Shown: in pieces, positions 31,269 through 39,699 of the stretch
How positions within the stretch are numbered: position 1 is the stretch's first letter
How the letters are laid out: each line of letters starts with the position of its first letter
Origin: DATCZB01 sp035513215
GTDB taxonomy: Bacteria > Pseudomonadota > Gammaproteobacteria > Steroidobacterales > Rariloculaceae
DNA length: 56,016 nucleotides
Reading direction: 5' to 3'
NCBI GenBank assembly: GCA_035513215.1
Contig: DATKCK010000074.1
Coordinates: 1-56,016 of the forward strand
Made by a program: the position numbers and the translations under genes
The notes under the pieces: model-generated
Database searches by the model: none
What the model saw: the letters and a program-made list of their open reading frames with translations, nothing else
Told to the model about the DNA's origin: nothing

Positions 31269-33146
31269 ATGAGCGGCGCCCGTCGGAAAAGCTTCGCTCT
31301 CGGCTCCCTCGCGGTCCTGCTGCTGGGATTCATCGCTGCCGTCATCGCAAGCAATACGCTGCTCGGCGGGTTTCGCCTCGATCTGACCGAGAACAGGCTT
31401 TACACGCTCTCCGCAGGCACGAGGTCACTGCTGTCGAACCTGTCGGAGCCGATCAATCTCTACTACTTCTTCTCCGAGCAAACCTCCGAGGACATTCAGA
31501 TCCTGCGCGACTATTCCCGCCGCGTGCGGGAAATCCTCGACGAGTTCGTCGCCGAATCGAACGGCTCAGTGCGCCTGCAAACGATCGATCCGCAGCCGTT
31601 TTCCGAGGAGGAGGATCGGGCCGCGCGATTCGGGCTGACCGACCTCGCGCTCGGGACCGGCGGCGACAGCATTTATTTCGGCCTCGCTGCCACGAATCTG
31701 ATCGGGGACGAAGCCGTCATCGAGCTTTTCGATCCCGATGAGGAAGCCTCGCTCGAATACGATCTCGCGCGTCTGATCTACAGCCTGGCCACGCCCGACA
31801 AACCGGTCGTCGGGCTGATCTCGGGCGTCCCGATGAGCGGCGGCTTCGACCCGCAGACTCAAGGTGTACGCCAGCCCTGGATCATCGATCAGCACATCCG
31901 GCAGCTCTTCGACGTGCGGACGCTCCCGGCCGGAGCCGAAGCGATCGACGAGGACGTGAGCCTGCTCTGGATCGTGCATCCCGTCGACCTGCCGGAAGCG
32001 ACGCTCTATGCGATCGACCAGTTCGTGCTCGGCGGCGGCCGCGCGCTGATCTTCGTCGACCCGCTGGCGGAGGTCGCTGGATCCGACCCGACCGCGGCCG
32101 GCGCGGCCACCGGCTCGGATCTTGGGCCTCTCTTCGACGCCTGGAGGATCGAGTTCGACCCGAGCCGGGTCGTCGCCGACAATCGCTATGCGCTCAGCGT
32201 TTCGAGCGGAGGCAGGGCCGTCCGGCACATCGGCGTGCTCGGCCTCGGCGCGGAAGCGATGGCGCAGGACGAGATCGTCTCGGCGGGTCTTGCGGACATC
32301 AACCTCTCGACCGCCGGCAGTCTCGGTCTCGCCGAGGGTGCCGAGGTCACGTTCGTTCCCCTGCTGCAATCGAGCGTGGACTCCGGGCTCATGCCGGCAG
32401 CTCAGTTCCAGTTCTTGACCGATCCTATCGCGCTGCTCGATTCGTTCGCGCCCGACAGCGAAGCGCACGTTCTCGCCGCGCGCATCGAGGGTCCGCTCGA
32501 CACGGCATATCCTGCCGGTCCGCCGGTTTCCGGCGACGGGGAGCCCGCGCGCGCGCCGCCCGAGGATCATCTCGCATCGTCGGACGAGTCCAACCTGATC
32601 GTTGTCGCCGACGTCGATATCCTGAGCGACAGGCTCTGGGTCACGATGCAGCGCAGCATCTTCGGTCAGCAGATTGCATCACCGATCGCAAACAACCATG
32701 ACTTCGTCGCGAACGCGATCGCGAATCTCGCCGGCAGCGCGGATCTGATCGGCCTCAAGAGCCGGCAGACTTACGATCGCCCGTTCGACCGGGTCCAGGC
32801 GCTGCGCCGCGACGCCGACGTGCGCTTCAGGGCCACCGAGCAGCGGCTCGAAGCCGAGCTCGCGGTGACGGAGCGACGGCTCGGCGAGCTCCAATCGGCG
32901 CGAGAGGATGGCGGCTCCTTGTTCATGACGGCGGAGCAGCAGGCGGAGCTCGAACGTTTCCGTCAGGAGCAGCTCAGGATCCGCGAGGAATTGCGCGCCG
33001 TGCAGCGCCAGCTCGACCAGAGCATCGAGGGTCTCGGCACGGCCCTGAAACTGATCAATATCGTCGGCATTCCGCTCGGCCTCGCGCTCGCCGCATTCGC
33101 GGCGTACCTCTTGCGGCGTCCCCGAAAGAAGGAGGCATCGAAGTGA
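31269..33146 (+). CDS. GldG-like ABC accessory protein
   Basis: A 625-residue protein with one membrane helix at each end (about 9-30 and 598-617). Between them a large periplasmic part starts with the family's 'RLDLTENRLYTLSAGTRSLL' and continues with 'LYYFFSEQT', 'VGLISGVPM' and 'ALIFVDPLAEV' in a Rossmann-like domain resembling glutamine-amidotransferase-type GldG domains. A coiled coil precedes the last helix. It sits between the permease and the DUF4340 gene. It is expected to form the extracytoplasmic part of the exporter. Confidence 0.85.
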   Translation: MSGARRKSFALGSLAVLLLGFIAAVIASNTLLGGFRLDLTENRLYTLSAGTRSLLSNLSEPINLYYFFSEQTSEDIQILRDYSRRVREILDEFVAESNGSVRLQTIDPQPFSEEEDRAARFGLTDLALGTGGDSIYFGLAATNLIGDEAVIELFDPDEEASLEYDLARLIYSLATPDKPVVGLISGVPMSGGFDPQTQGVRQPWIIDQHIRQLFDVRTLPAGAEAIDEDVSLLWIVHPVDLPEATLYAIDQFVLGGGRALIFVDPLAEVAGSDPTAAGAATGSDLGPLFDAWRIEFDPSRVVADNRYALSVSSGGRAVRHIGVLGLGAEAMAQDEIVSAGLADINLSTAGSLGLAEGAEVTFVPLLQSSVDSGLMPAAQFQFLTDPIALLDSFAPDSEAHVLAARIEGPLDTAYPAGPPVSGDGEPARAPPEDHLASSDESNLIVVADVDILSDRLWVTMQRSIFGQQIASPIANNHDFVANAIANLAGSADLIGLKSRQTYDRPFDRVQALRRDADVRFRATEQRLEAELAVTERRLGELQSAREDGGSLFMTAEQQAELERFRQEQLRIREELRAVQRQLDQSIEGLGTALKLINIVGIPLGLALAAFAAYLLRRPRKKEASK

Positions 33147-34234
33147 ACCGGAAGGCATTCGGTATTCTGCTGGCAGTCGCCTGCGTCTTCGTCGTTCTGG
33201 CGATCATCGGGCAGGGCCCGTCCGATACACGCCAGGTCGCCGGCGATTCGGCCGGGACCCTGCTGTTTGCGAACCTGACCGGCGATCTCGAAAGCATCGA
33301 CGAGATTCTCGTCGACGCTGCCGGCCGCGAGCGGCTCGTCACCCTCGAGCGCCCGGCCGGGCGCTGGACCGTTGCCGAGCTCGACGGCTACGAGGCCGAG
33401 CGCAGCTCGGTCAACGGGCTCCTGATCGCACTCGCCGAGGCGCGAATCGCGGAGGAGAAGACGGCAGACCCCGCGTTTCATTCGAGGCTCGGCGTCGAGG
33501 CCATCGACGACACCGAGGCCGGCGGAGTCGAGCTGACGCTCGTCGCGGGCGACGGCGACCGCTATTCCGTCGTCCTCGGTGACGACTATGGCGGCGGGCA
33601 ACGCTATGCGCGCCTCACCAACGCGGACCTGAGTGTCCTGATCGACCGTGACCCCGAGGTCCCGGAGGATCCGTCGGACTGGGTCGCGGCCGAGATCATC
33701 GATATCTCGGCCGATCGCGTGCAGCGCGTCGAGATCAGCCATGCGGACGGAGACCGGGTCGCGATTGCCAAACCGGCGCGCGACGAAACCAATTTCACCG
33801 TCGAAGGCATCCCCGAAGGCCGCGAGCTGCAATACGCCGGCGTCGCGAACGCAACCGGAAGCCTGCTTCAGGGCCTTCGGCTCGACGCCGTCAGGCGCCG
33901 GTCGGACGAGCCGGGGGAACCGGGGACGACGACGGAGTTCTCGACTTTCGACGGGCTCGTCGTCACGGCCACGGCCACGGGCGGGCAGGACGACGAGGAC
34001 GGCTGGCTCGCCTTCAGCGCCCGCTTCGATGCCGAGCAGGCGCTCGCTTTCGCCACCGAGCCGGTCACAGAGCCGATAGCCGATGCCGACGACGACGTCG
34101 CGACGGACGCGATGGCCGAAGCCGAGGCTATCAACGCGCGTCTCGCCGACTGGCAGTACCGGATTCCGACGTATCAGTTCAGCCAGCTCACGCGTCGCAT
34201 CGAGGATCTGCTGCGGCCGGACGACGACGAGTAG
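33143..34234 (+). CDS. DUF4340-containing membrane-anchored protein
   Basis: A 363-residue protein that starts with GTG overlapping the GldG-like stop (GTGA). One N-terminal anchor (about 5-22) is followed by repeated DUF4340 units with the typical 'ERLVTLERPAGRWTVAE' and 'YSVVLGDDYGGGQRYARL'. The end is acidic, then 'ADWQYRIPTYQFSQLTRR'. DUF4340 proteins regularly accompany GldG-like genes and are thought to work with them on the periplasmic side. It is the last gene of the operon. Confidence 0.85.
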   Translation: MNRKAFGILLAVACVFVVLAIIGQGPSDTRQVAGDSAGTLLFANLTGDLESIDEILVDAAGRERLVTLERPAGRWTVAELDGYEAERSSVNGLLIALAEARIAEEKTADPAFHSRLGVEAIDDTEAGGVELTLVAGDGDRYSVVLGDDYGGGQRYARLTNADLSVLIDRDPEVPEDPSDWVAAEIIDISADRVQRVEISHADGDRVAIAKPARDETNFTVEGIPEGRELQYAGVANATGSLLQGLRLDAVRRRSDEPGEPGTTTEFSTFDGLVVTATATGGQDDEDGWLAFSARFDAEQALAFATEPVTEPIADADDDVATDAMAEAEAINARLADWQYRIPTYQFSQLTRRIEDLLRPDDDE

Positions 34235-34306
34235 CGGGCCGGCGCCGCCTCGCATAGACTCGGACCGGGCTCAAGGCATCGTCGCAAAGCCGGGTCCACG
34301 CTCACC

Positions 34307-35842
34307 ATGTCCGGTGCCAACCGCCTCATCGCCGACTACCTCGCCCGCATCGAGCGCGCCCGCGTCTACGACTCATCCGTCGAGACTCGGCTCGACTTTG
34401 CACCCAAGCTGTCGCGGCGGCTCGGCAACGAGGTCTTTCTGAAGCGCGAGGATCTTCAGCCGATCTTCTCCTTCAAGTGCCGCGGCGCCGAGAATCGCCT
34501 GGCCCATATCCCGAAGGCCCGTTTGAGCCGCGGCATCATCGCAAGCTCAGCCGGCAATCACGCCCAGGGTGTCGCGCTCGCGGCGCGCCGGCTCGGCGTG
34601 AAGGCGCTGATCGTCATGCCGCGGTCGACGGCCCCGATCAAGATCGACGCCGTCGACGCGCTCGGCGGCGAGATCGTGCTCCATGGCGAGACTTACGATG
34701 ACGCCTACGCGCACGCCGTATCGCTGGCGGGGAAGAAGAGACTCGAGTTCATCCATCCGTTCGCCGATCCCGACGTGATCGCGGGCCAGGGCACCATCGC
34801 GCGCGAGCTCGTGGCGCAATCGGATCGGCGCCCCGCTGCCGTATTCGTGCCCATCGGCGGCGGCGGGCTCGCGAGCGGCGTCGGCGTCTGGCTCAAGCGC
34901 CATTGGCCCGAGACCCGTCTCGTCGGCGTCGAACCTGTCGACGCGGCCAGCATGCATGCGGCGCTCGCGGCGGGCGGGCCGGTCGAGCTCGAGCGCGTCG
35001 GCGTTTTCGCCGACGGCGTCGCGGTGCGGCGCGTCGCCGACGAGACGTTCAGGATCTGCCGCGAAGTCCTGAGCGAGACGATTCAGGTCGACACCGATGC
35101 GATCTGCGCCGCGATCAAGGACATCTACGAGGATACGCGGGTCGTCGAGGAACCCGCGGGCGCGCTCGCCGTCGCAGGCCTGAAGCAGCACGTCGAGACC
35201 CGGGGCCTCGAGCGCGAGCGCCTGATCGCCGTCAATACCGGGGCCAATCTGAATTTCGACAGGCTCCGCCATATCAGCGAGCGGGCCGATATCGGCGAGC
35301 ATCTCGAGGCGCTGTTCGCGGTCGAGATTCCGGAATGCCGCGGCGCCTTTCTCGCGTTCTGCACGGGGCTCGGATCCAGAAACGTCACCGAGTTCAACTA
35401 TCGCTATTCGCCGGGCGAGAAGGCGCGAATCTTTCTCGGCGTCAGCCTGTCGGGCTCCCGCACCGATGCCGCGAGCATCGTCGAGTCGTTGACGGGAAAG
35501 GGCTACAGAGTCCTGAACTTGAGTGATAACGAGCTCGCCAAGCTGCACATCCGCCATATGGTCGGCGGCCCCGTGACCGGTCTCGTCGATGAGCTCGTGT
35601 TTCGCTTCGAGTTCCCCGAACGCCCGGGCGCATTGCTCGCTTTTCTCGAGGCCGTCGGCGTCCAATGGAACATTTCGTTGTTTCATTACCGGAACCACGG
35701 CTCCGACTACGGTCGTGTTCTGGCCGGCATCCAGGTGCCCGAGGGCGAGCGAGGCGAGCTGATGCGGCACCTGGACGCGCTCGGATACGCCTGGTGGTGG
35801 GAAACCGACAACCCGGCGTACCGGCTTTTTCTGTCCGGCTGA
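34307..35842 (+). CDS. ilvA: Threonine ammonia-lyase, biosynthetic
   Basis: A 511-residue PLP enzyme turning threonine into 2-oxobutanoate, the first step of isoleucine synthesis. The PLP lysine is K57 in 'PIFSFKCRGAENR'. The phosphate loop is 'PIGGGGLASGV'. 'SSAGNHAQGVALAARRLG' is conserved. Residues about 330-510 form two ACT-like regulatory domains that bind isoleucine and valine, as in the E. coli enzyme of 514 residues. It stands alone, after the ABC operon with a 72-bp gap, and is convergent with the gene at 35850. Confidence 0.95.
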   Translation: MSGANRLIADYLARIERARVYDSSVETRLDFAPKLSRRLGNEVFLKREDLQPIFSFKCRGAENRLAHIPKARLSRGIIASSAGNHAQGVALAARRLGVKALIVMPRSTAPIKIDAVDALGGEIVLHGETYDDAYAHAVSLAGKKRLEFIHPFADPDVIAGQGTIARELVAQSDRRPAAVFVPIGGGGLASGVGVWLKRHWPETRLVGVEPVDAASMHAALAAGGPVELERVGVFADGVAVRRVADETFRICREVLSETIQVDTDAICAAIKDIYEDTRVVEEPAGALAVAGLKQHVETRGLERERLIAVNTGANLNFDRLRHISERADIGEHLEALFAVEIPECRGAFLAFCTGLGSRNVTEFNYRYSPGEKARIFLGVSLSGSRTDAASIVESLTGKGYRVLNLSDNELAKLHIRHMVGGPVTGLVDELVFRFEFPERPGALLAFLEAVGVQWNISLFHYRNHGSDYGRVLAGIQVPEGERGELMRHLDALGYAWWWETDNPAYRLFLSG

Positions 35843-35849
35843 GCCGGCT

Positions 35850-36458
35850 TCAGTGGGGTTTGCGGCGTCGCCTCAGATCCTGCTGCGGCTCGACACCGTG
35901 TGAGCGCAGGAGCCGCGCTGCTCTGCGGCTGCCCGTCCGCACCCAGGTCTCGTAGAGCCTGAGCATATCGGGCTCATCGCATGCGCGGCGGCAGAGATCC
36001 GTGATCACGTCCACGAAGTCGACGAAGTTCTCCGCGAGCTCCGCGAACACCGGACCCAGCGCGAGATCGCGGTACGACTGGTGGGTGGCGCTCGACAGCG
36101 TGGCATAAGCGGAGCCGCCCATGCTGACGTAGTAATCGACGTCGACGACGCGGTTCTTGAGGCTTTCGGCCAGAAATCCCGCGATGAACAGCGACTGGTC
36201 GCCGACGCGTCGCAAGGCCCGGTTCCTTTCCTCCCGGCTGCCGTCGACAGCCTCGGCAAGGAGCAGCGCCACCGGCTTGAGCTCGGGCCCGTTCTCGCCC
36301 TCGTCGAACAATGCCTCGGAACGAGCGTACACCGTCAGCAAGTCGACGACATAGCAGCTCGTGTGCTCGTCGACCTCGACGTCGTTGCGCTGAAGCGACG
36401 CAGCGACGGATCGCATGAAGTACTCGCGAAGATTCTTAACCGGCCGTATTCGCGGCAT
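35850..36458 (-). CDS. Hypothetical soluble helical protein
   Basis: A 202-residue protein without signal or membrane segment. It is almost fully helical, with 'LFIAGFLAESLKNRVVDVDY' and 'MGGSAYATLSSATHQSYRDL' as its most distinctive stretches and a basic tail ('QDLRRRRKPH'). The start 'MPRIRPVKNLREYF' fits a cytosolic protein. Similar proteins occur in other proteobacteria without a name. I do not know the function. It is separated by 58 bp from the SRPBCC gene upstream on the same strand. Confidence 0.7.
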   Translation of the reverse strand: MPRIRPVKNLREYFMRSVAASLQRNDVEVDEHTSCYVVDLLTVYARSEALFDEGENGPELKPVALLLAEAVDGSREERNRALRRVGDQSLFIAGFLAESLKNRVVDVDYYVSMGGSAYATLSSATHQSYRDLALGPVFAELAENFVDFVDVITDLCRRACDEPDMLRLYETWVRTGSRRAARLLRSHGVEPQQDLRRRRKPH

Positions 36459-36516
36459 GTCTAGACCCTCCGGTGTCGAGTATATTTTGGCCCGAACCTA
36501 TTATTGGTGCATCAGA

Positions 36517-37056
36517 TCACGTTTTGCAGCGCTGCCCGTGGCCTTGGTGCGGGGCCCTGTCGCCGAGGTTGCGCGCGAGGAATGTGAACTGCGTGCGAAA
36601 ATGAAGCGCGAGACGCCGATCCCAGTGTTTTGCCCGGAGCAGGGCCGCATGATTCAGGCGATAGATGACGCGCAGTCGCACCGTGCAGCCGTCGCAGAGA
36701 GGCTCGATGCGCCAGCGCATCGTCACGCCCACGCGGCAGGGCGGATCGTGCAGGATCTCCTTGAGCGTGGCGCCGAGCGGTCGAACGGTCTCGACGACCC
36801 TTCCGGCTCTGAGCACGGCGCCGTTCTGGCAACGGTAACGGGAGCCGGGTGCAGGCCACGCGCCAACGCCGTCCTGCGATGATGCCGGCCAGCGCCTAAA
36901 CGCGAGCGTTCGCCCGAGGGCCACGTAAATCTCGTTGACGGTCGCCGCAAAGACGCCTTCGAGTTGCTGCTTTCTGGCCAACTCATCCGCTCGTTCATCG
37001 CTCGACACGAGCTTAGGGAATGGCTGCCGGCGGAGGAACGCGAGAATCGAAGTCAT
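36517..37056 (-). CDS. SRPBCC (START-like) family protein
   Basis: A 179-residue protein. After an N-terminal helical part, the segment from about 60 to 160 has the alternating beta pattern of SRPBCC/polyketide-cyclase folds: 'PAPGSRYRCQNG', 'GATLKEILHDPPCRVGVTMR' and 'RLRVIYRLNHAAL'. These folds hold a hydrophobic ligand in a cavity, but the ligand cannot be read from sequence. The C-terminus is basic and His-rich. It is divergent from the FAD reductase at 37124. Confidence 0.6.
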   Translation of the reverse strand: MTSILAFLRRQPFPKLVSSDERADELARKQQLEGVFAATVNEIYVALGRTLAFRRWPASSQDGVGAWPAPGSRYRCQNGAVLRAGRVVETVRPLGATLKEILHDPPCRVGVTMRWRIEPLCDGCTVRLRVIYRLNHAALLRAKHWDRRLALHFRTQFTFLARNLGDRAPHQGHGQRCKT

Positions 37057-37123
37057 TCGTCCACATTGAGCGGCACGGAATCGCGACTCGGCGACGCGGT
37101 ATCATCGACATCGGAATCGATTC

Positions 37124-38341
37124 ATGCATCAGCATCTCGTTATCGCCGGCGGCGGACAGGCCGCAACGCAGGCCGTCCACTCCGCGCGGCAGACCGGTTT
37201 CGAGGGCCGAGTCAGCCTCGTTTGCGCCGAGCCACATCTGCCGTATCAGCGCCCGCCGCTGTCGAAGGGCTTCCTTGCCGGAAAGGTCGCGCGCGACCGA
37301 CTACAGCTGAAGCCTGCGCAGTTCTACAGCGCGCGCGAAGTCGAGCTCAGGCTAAGCACGCGCGTCGATTCGTTCGATCCGGCGCGCGGTCGCGCTGTTT
37401 TGAGCAGCGGCGAAACCCTCGATTACTCGCATCTGTTGCTCGCGACCGGCAGCGAGCCGCGCCGGCTCGAGATTCCGGGCGCGGATCTGGCTGGGATTCA
37501 TTACCTGCGCTCGATCGACGATGTCGAGGCCATCAAGGACGAGCTCGCCGACGGGATGCGGCTGCTCGTCGTCGGCGCCGGCTATATCGGTCTCGAGGTT
37601 GCGGCCGTCGCGGTCGGTGCCGGCCTGTCGGTGACCGTGCTCGAAGCCGAGCCGCGCGCGATGTCGCGCACGGTGTGCGCGGACGTCGCGGAATTCTTCG
37701 CGGGCTTTCATCGCGCCGCCGGCGTCGAGCTGCAATTCGCAACGCGGTTGACCGGGTTTTTCGGCGACTCGCGAGTCCGAGAAGCCGAGACCGCGGATGG
37801 CCGGCGAATCCCCTGCGATCTCGCCATCGTCGCGATCGGCATCGTGCCGCGCACGGCGCTCGCGGAAGCCGCGGGACTTGCGATCGACAACGGCATCGCG
37901 GTCGACGCCCGCTGCCGGACCTCGGCGCCGTCGGTTCTGGCCGCGGGTGACTGCTCGAGCTATCCGCATGCCTGGGTGGGACGGCGAATCCGGCTCGAGT
38001 CAGTGCAAAACGCTATCGAGCAGGGCAAGGTTGCCGCGGCCACGCTCTGTGGCCTGGAGCAGGCGTTCGAGGAGGTTCCGTGGTTCTGGTCGGATCAATA
38101 CGATCTGAAGCTACAGATCGCGGGCGTCGCCGGCGGCTTCGACTCGACGGTGATGCGCGGGAATCCCGACGACGGCGGCTTCTCGGTTTTCTACCTCAAC
38201 GGCGGGCGCGTGATCGCCGTCGATTCCGTCAACGACCCGCGCAGCTATATTGCCGCCCGGGCTCACCTCAAGAACAAGCCGCGCTGGCCGGCAGAAGCCA
38301 TCGCCGATACCGATACGGATCTGAGCCGGCTCGCCGTTTGA
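37124..38341 (+). CDS. FAD-dependent NAD(P)H oxidoreductase, ferredoxin-reductase type
   Basis: A 405-residue flavoprotein of the pyridine-nucleotide-disulfide group without a disulfide. The FAD site 'VIAGGGQAATQAV' is near the N-terminus, then 'PYQRPPLSKGFL' (typical of ferredoxin/rubredoxin reductases), 'LLLATGSEPRRL', the NAD site 'LLVVGAGYIGLEVAAVA' and 'VLAAGDCSSYPH'. The C-terminal 80 residues ('VPWFWSDQYDLKLQIAG') are the reductase C domain. A ferredoxin or Rieske oxygenase partner is not in the window. TATCAT at 37100-37105 may be the -10 box. Confidence 0.88.
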   Translation: MHQHLVIAGGGQAATQAVHSARQTGFEGRVSLVCAEPHLPYQRPPLSKGFLAGKVARDRLQLKPAQFYSAREVELRLSTRVDSFDPARGRAVLSSGETLDYSHLLLATGSEPRRLEIPGADLAGIHYLRSIDDVEAIKDELADGMRLLVVGAGYIGLEVAAVAVGAGLSVTVLEAEPRAMSRTVCADVAEFFAGFHRAAGVELQFATRLTGFFGDSRVREAETADGRRIPCDLAIVAIGIVPRTALAEAAGLAIDNGIAVDARCRTSAPSVLAAGDCSSYPHAWVGRRIRLESVQNAIEQGKVAAATLCGLEQAFEEVPWFWSDQYDLKLQIAGVAGGFDSTVMRGNPDDGGFSVFYLNGGRVIAVDSVNDPRSYIAARAHLKNKPRWPAEAIADTDTDLSRLAV

Positions 38342-38350
38342 CTCGGCGCT

Positions 38351-39016
38351 CTAGTCCTCGTCGCCATTAACGGCCATTCGGATCATCAGTTGGCCGCTCA
38401 GGGACGCAAGACCGCCATCGTACGAGTCGAGCGACAGGCGCTCTCTGGCGCGGCCGCGCGCGCCCTCGTATGTGCCGGTCAATCCGAAGACTTCGGCCGC
38501 GGCATTCGCGGGGCCGCGGGTCGGATCGTATTTCCGCGGCCCGCCGTAGTCCCGGCCGAGCCAATCCACGCTGACGAGCGTGTCGCGCAGAAGCGGCCAC
38601 TGATTGCTCTCGGCATGCACGAACAGGCTCCCGGCCCCCGGCTCGCTGATGAGCCAGTAGTCCTCGACCAGGAGCCCCGAGCGCAGCAGCTCGGATTCCG
38701 GCGACGGGATGCTGATGCGTGTCGCCGGAAACGGGACCGGCCGCGAATCCGCCCTGAGCCGGTATGCCGAGAGCCATGTGCCCCTGATGCCGTCCTCGAA
38801 AAGCAGCGAGACGTCGCCCGGCACGACCGGGATGTCGAGCTGATTGTCGTGCGTCGAGAGCCAGATGTCCGTTCCGGACAACCCGTACTCGAGTGACAGC
38901 TCGGGATTGCCGAGCGGTGCCGATTGACTCTGCGTCAGCGGATTGAAGTAGAGCATCGCACCTGCGGCAGCGGCGCCGAGGATCAAACCCGCGGCCAGGC
39001 TCAGGACGTACTTCAT
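38351..39016 (-). CDS. Membrane-anchored protein of unknown function, second of a pair
   Basis: A 221-residue protein with an N-terminal anchor or signal (about 3-24, 'VLSLAAGLILGAAAAG'). The rest is beta-rich and periplasmic ('ELSLEYGLSGTDIWLSTHDN', 'EDYWLISEPGAGSLFVHAES'). Its ATG overlaps by 4 bp the stop of the gene at 39013. The two share a similar plan (short anchor then about 180 beta-rich residues) and probably act together. No family is recognised. Confidence 0.7.
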   Translation of the reverse strand: MKYVLSLAAGLILGAAAAGAMLYFNPLTQSQSAPLGNPELSLEYGLSGTDIWLSTHDNQLDIPVVPGDVSLLFEDGIRGTWLSAYRLRADSRPVPFPATRISIPSPESELLRSGLLVEDYWLISEPGAGSLFVHAESNQWPLLRDTLVSVDWLGRDYGGPRKYDPTRGPANAAAEVFGLTGTYEGARGRARERLSLDSYDGGLASLSGQLMIRMAVNGDED

Positions 39017-39606
39017 GTCGATCGCCTGCCGATGGTGTTCAGTCGCAGCGTGCCGCGAACCCCGCCGTTCTCATCGAGACCGGTGACGACCCAGGTCTCG
39101 ACGAGCTCGAAGTCTATCCCCGAGAACTCTCCCGTAGCCGAGACGCTTCGCGCCGGCTGACTCGAATCGATCGACAGTGGCTGGTCGATCGACTGGCCCG
39201 CGATGAGTCCGCGCGCCGTGACCTCGGCCTCGATCGCGCCCTCTCGCGGCCCGCTCGCAGCCAGCGCTATCGCGCCCCTGCTCGGGATCGTCAGCAGCCA
39301 CGCCGTTTGGGCCGTATCGCCCGTCTGAAGCTCGTGGCGTGCGGCAAGACCGATGACGTTGCCTTCGGCGTCGCGCAGTTTGTAGTGGCTCAGACGCAAC
39401 CCGGTATCCCGGGTCACCTCGGCACCCGCCGTCGACTCGATACGATCGACCGGCAAGTGCACCAGAAACTGCTCGACGCGGCCGCCGTTGGCGACGACGC
39501 TCGTCGCCGAACGATAACGCGTGTACTCAAAAATCGGGGCGAACCAGGCCAGAGCGAAGGTGCCCGCCAGCCCGAGAATGAAACCAAGTTGCAACAGCCG
39601 TTTCAT
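39013..39606 (-). CDS. Membrane-anchored protein of unknown function, first of a pair
   Basis: A 197-residue protein. The ATG at 39606 is chosen as it opens directly into the hydrophobic segment 'LLQLGFILGLAGTFALAW', whereas the start at 39651 would add 15 polar residues. The periplasmic part contains 'VEQFLVHLPVDRIESTAG' and 'DFELVETWVVTGLDENGG' and looks beta-rich. It is the first gene of the pair with 38351-39016, transcribed away from gshA's 3' end. Confidence 0.7.
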   Translation of the reverse strand: MKRLLQLGFILGLAGTFALAWFAPIFEYTRYRSATSVVANGGRVEQFLVHLPVDRIESTAGAEVTRDTGLRLSHYKLRDAEGNVIGLAARHELQTGDTAQTAWLLTIPSRGAIALAASGPREGAIEAEVTARGLIAGQSIDQPLSIDSSQPARSVSATGEFSGIDFELVETWVVTGLDENGGVRGTLRLNTIGRRST

Positions 39607-39699
39607 CGCAATTCCGGCAGCAAAGACGCTAGTCTGAGGCGTTTCCGGCACTCAAACGGTTAATCCAATCACATATTTCCAAGCTGTCGCTTCTGGGAC

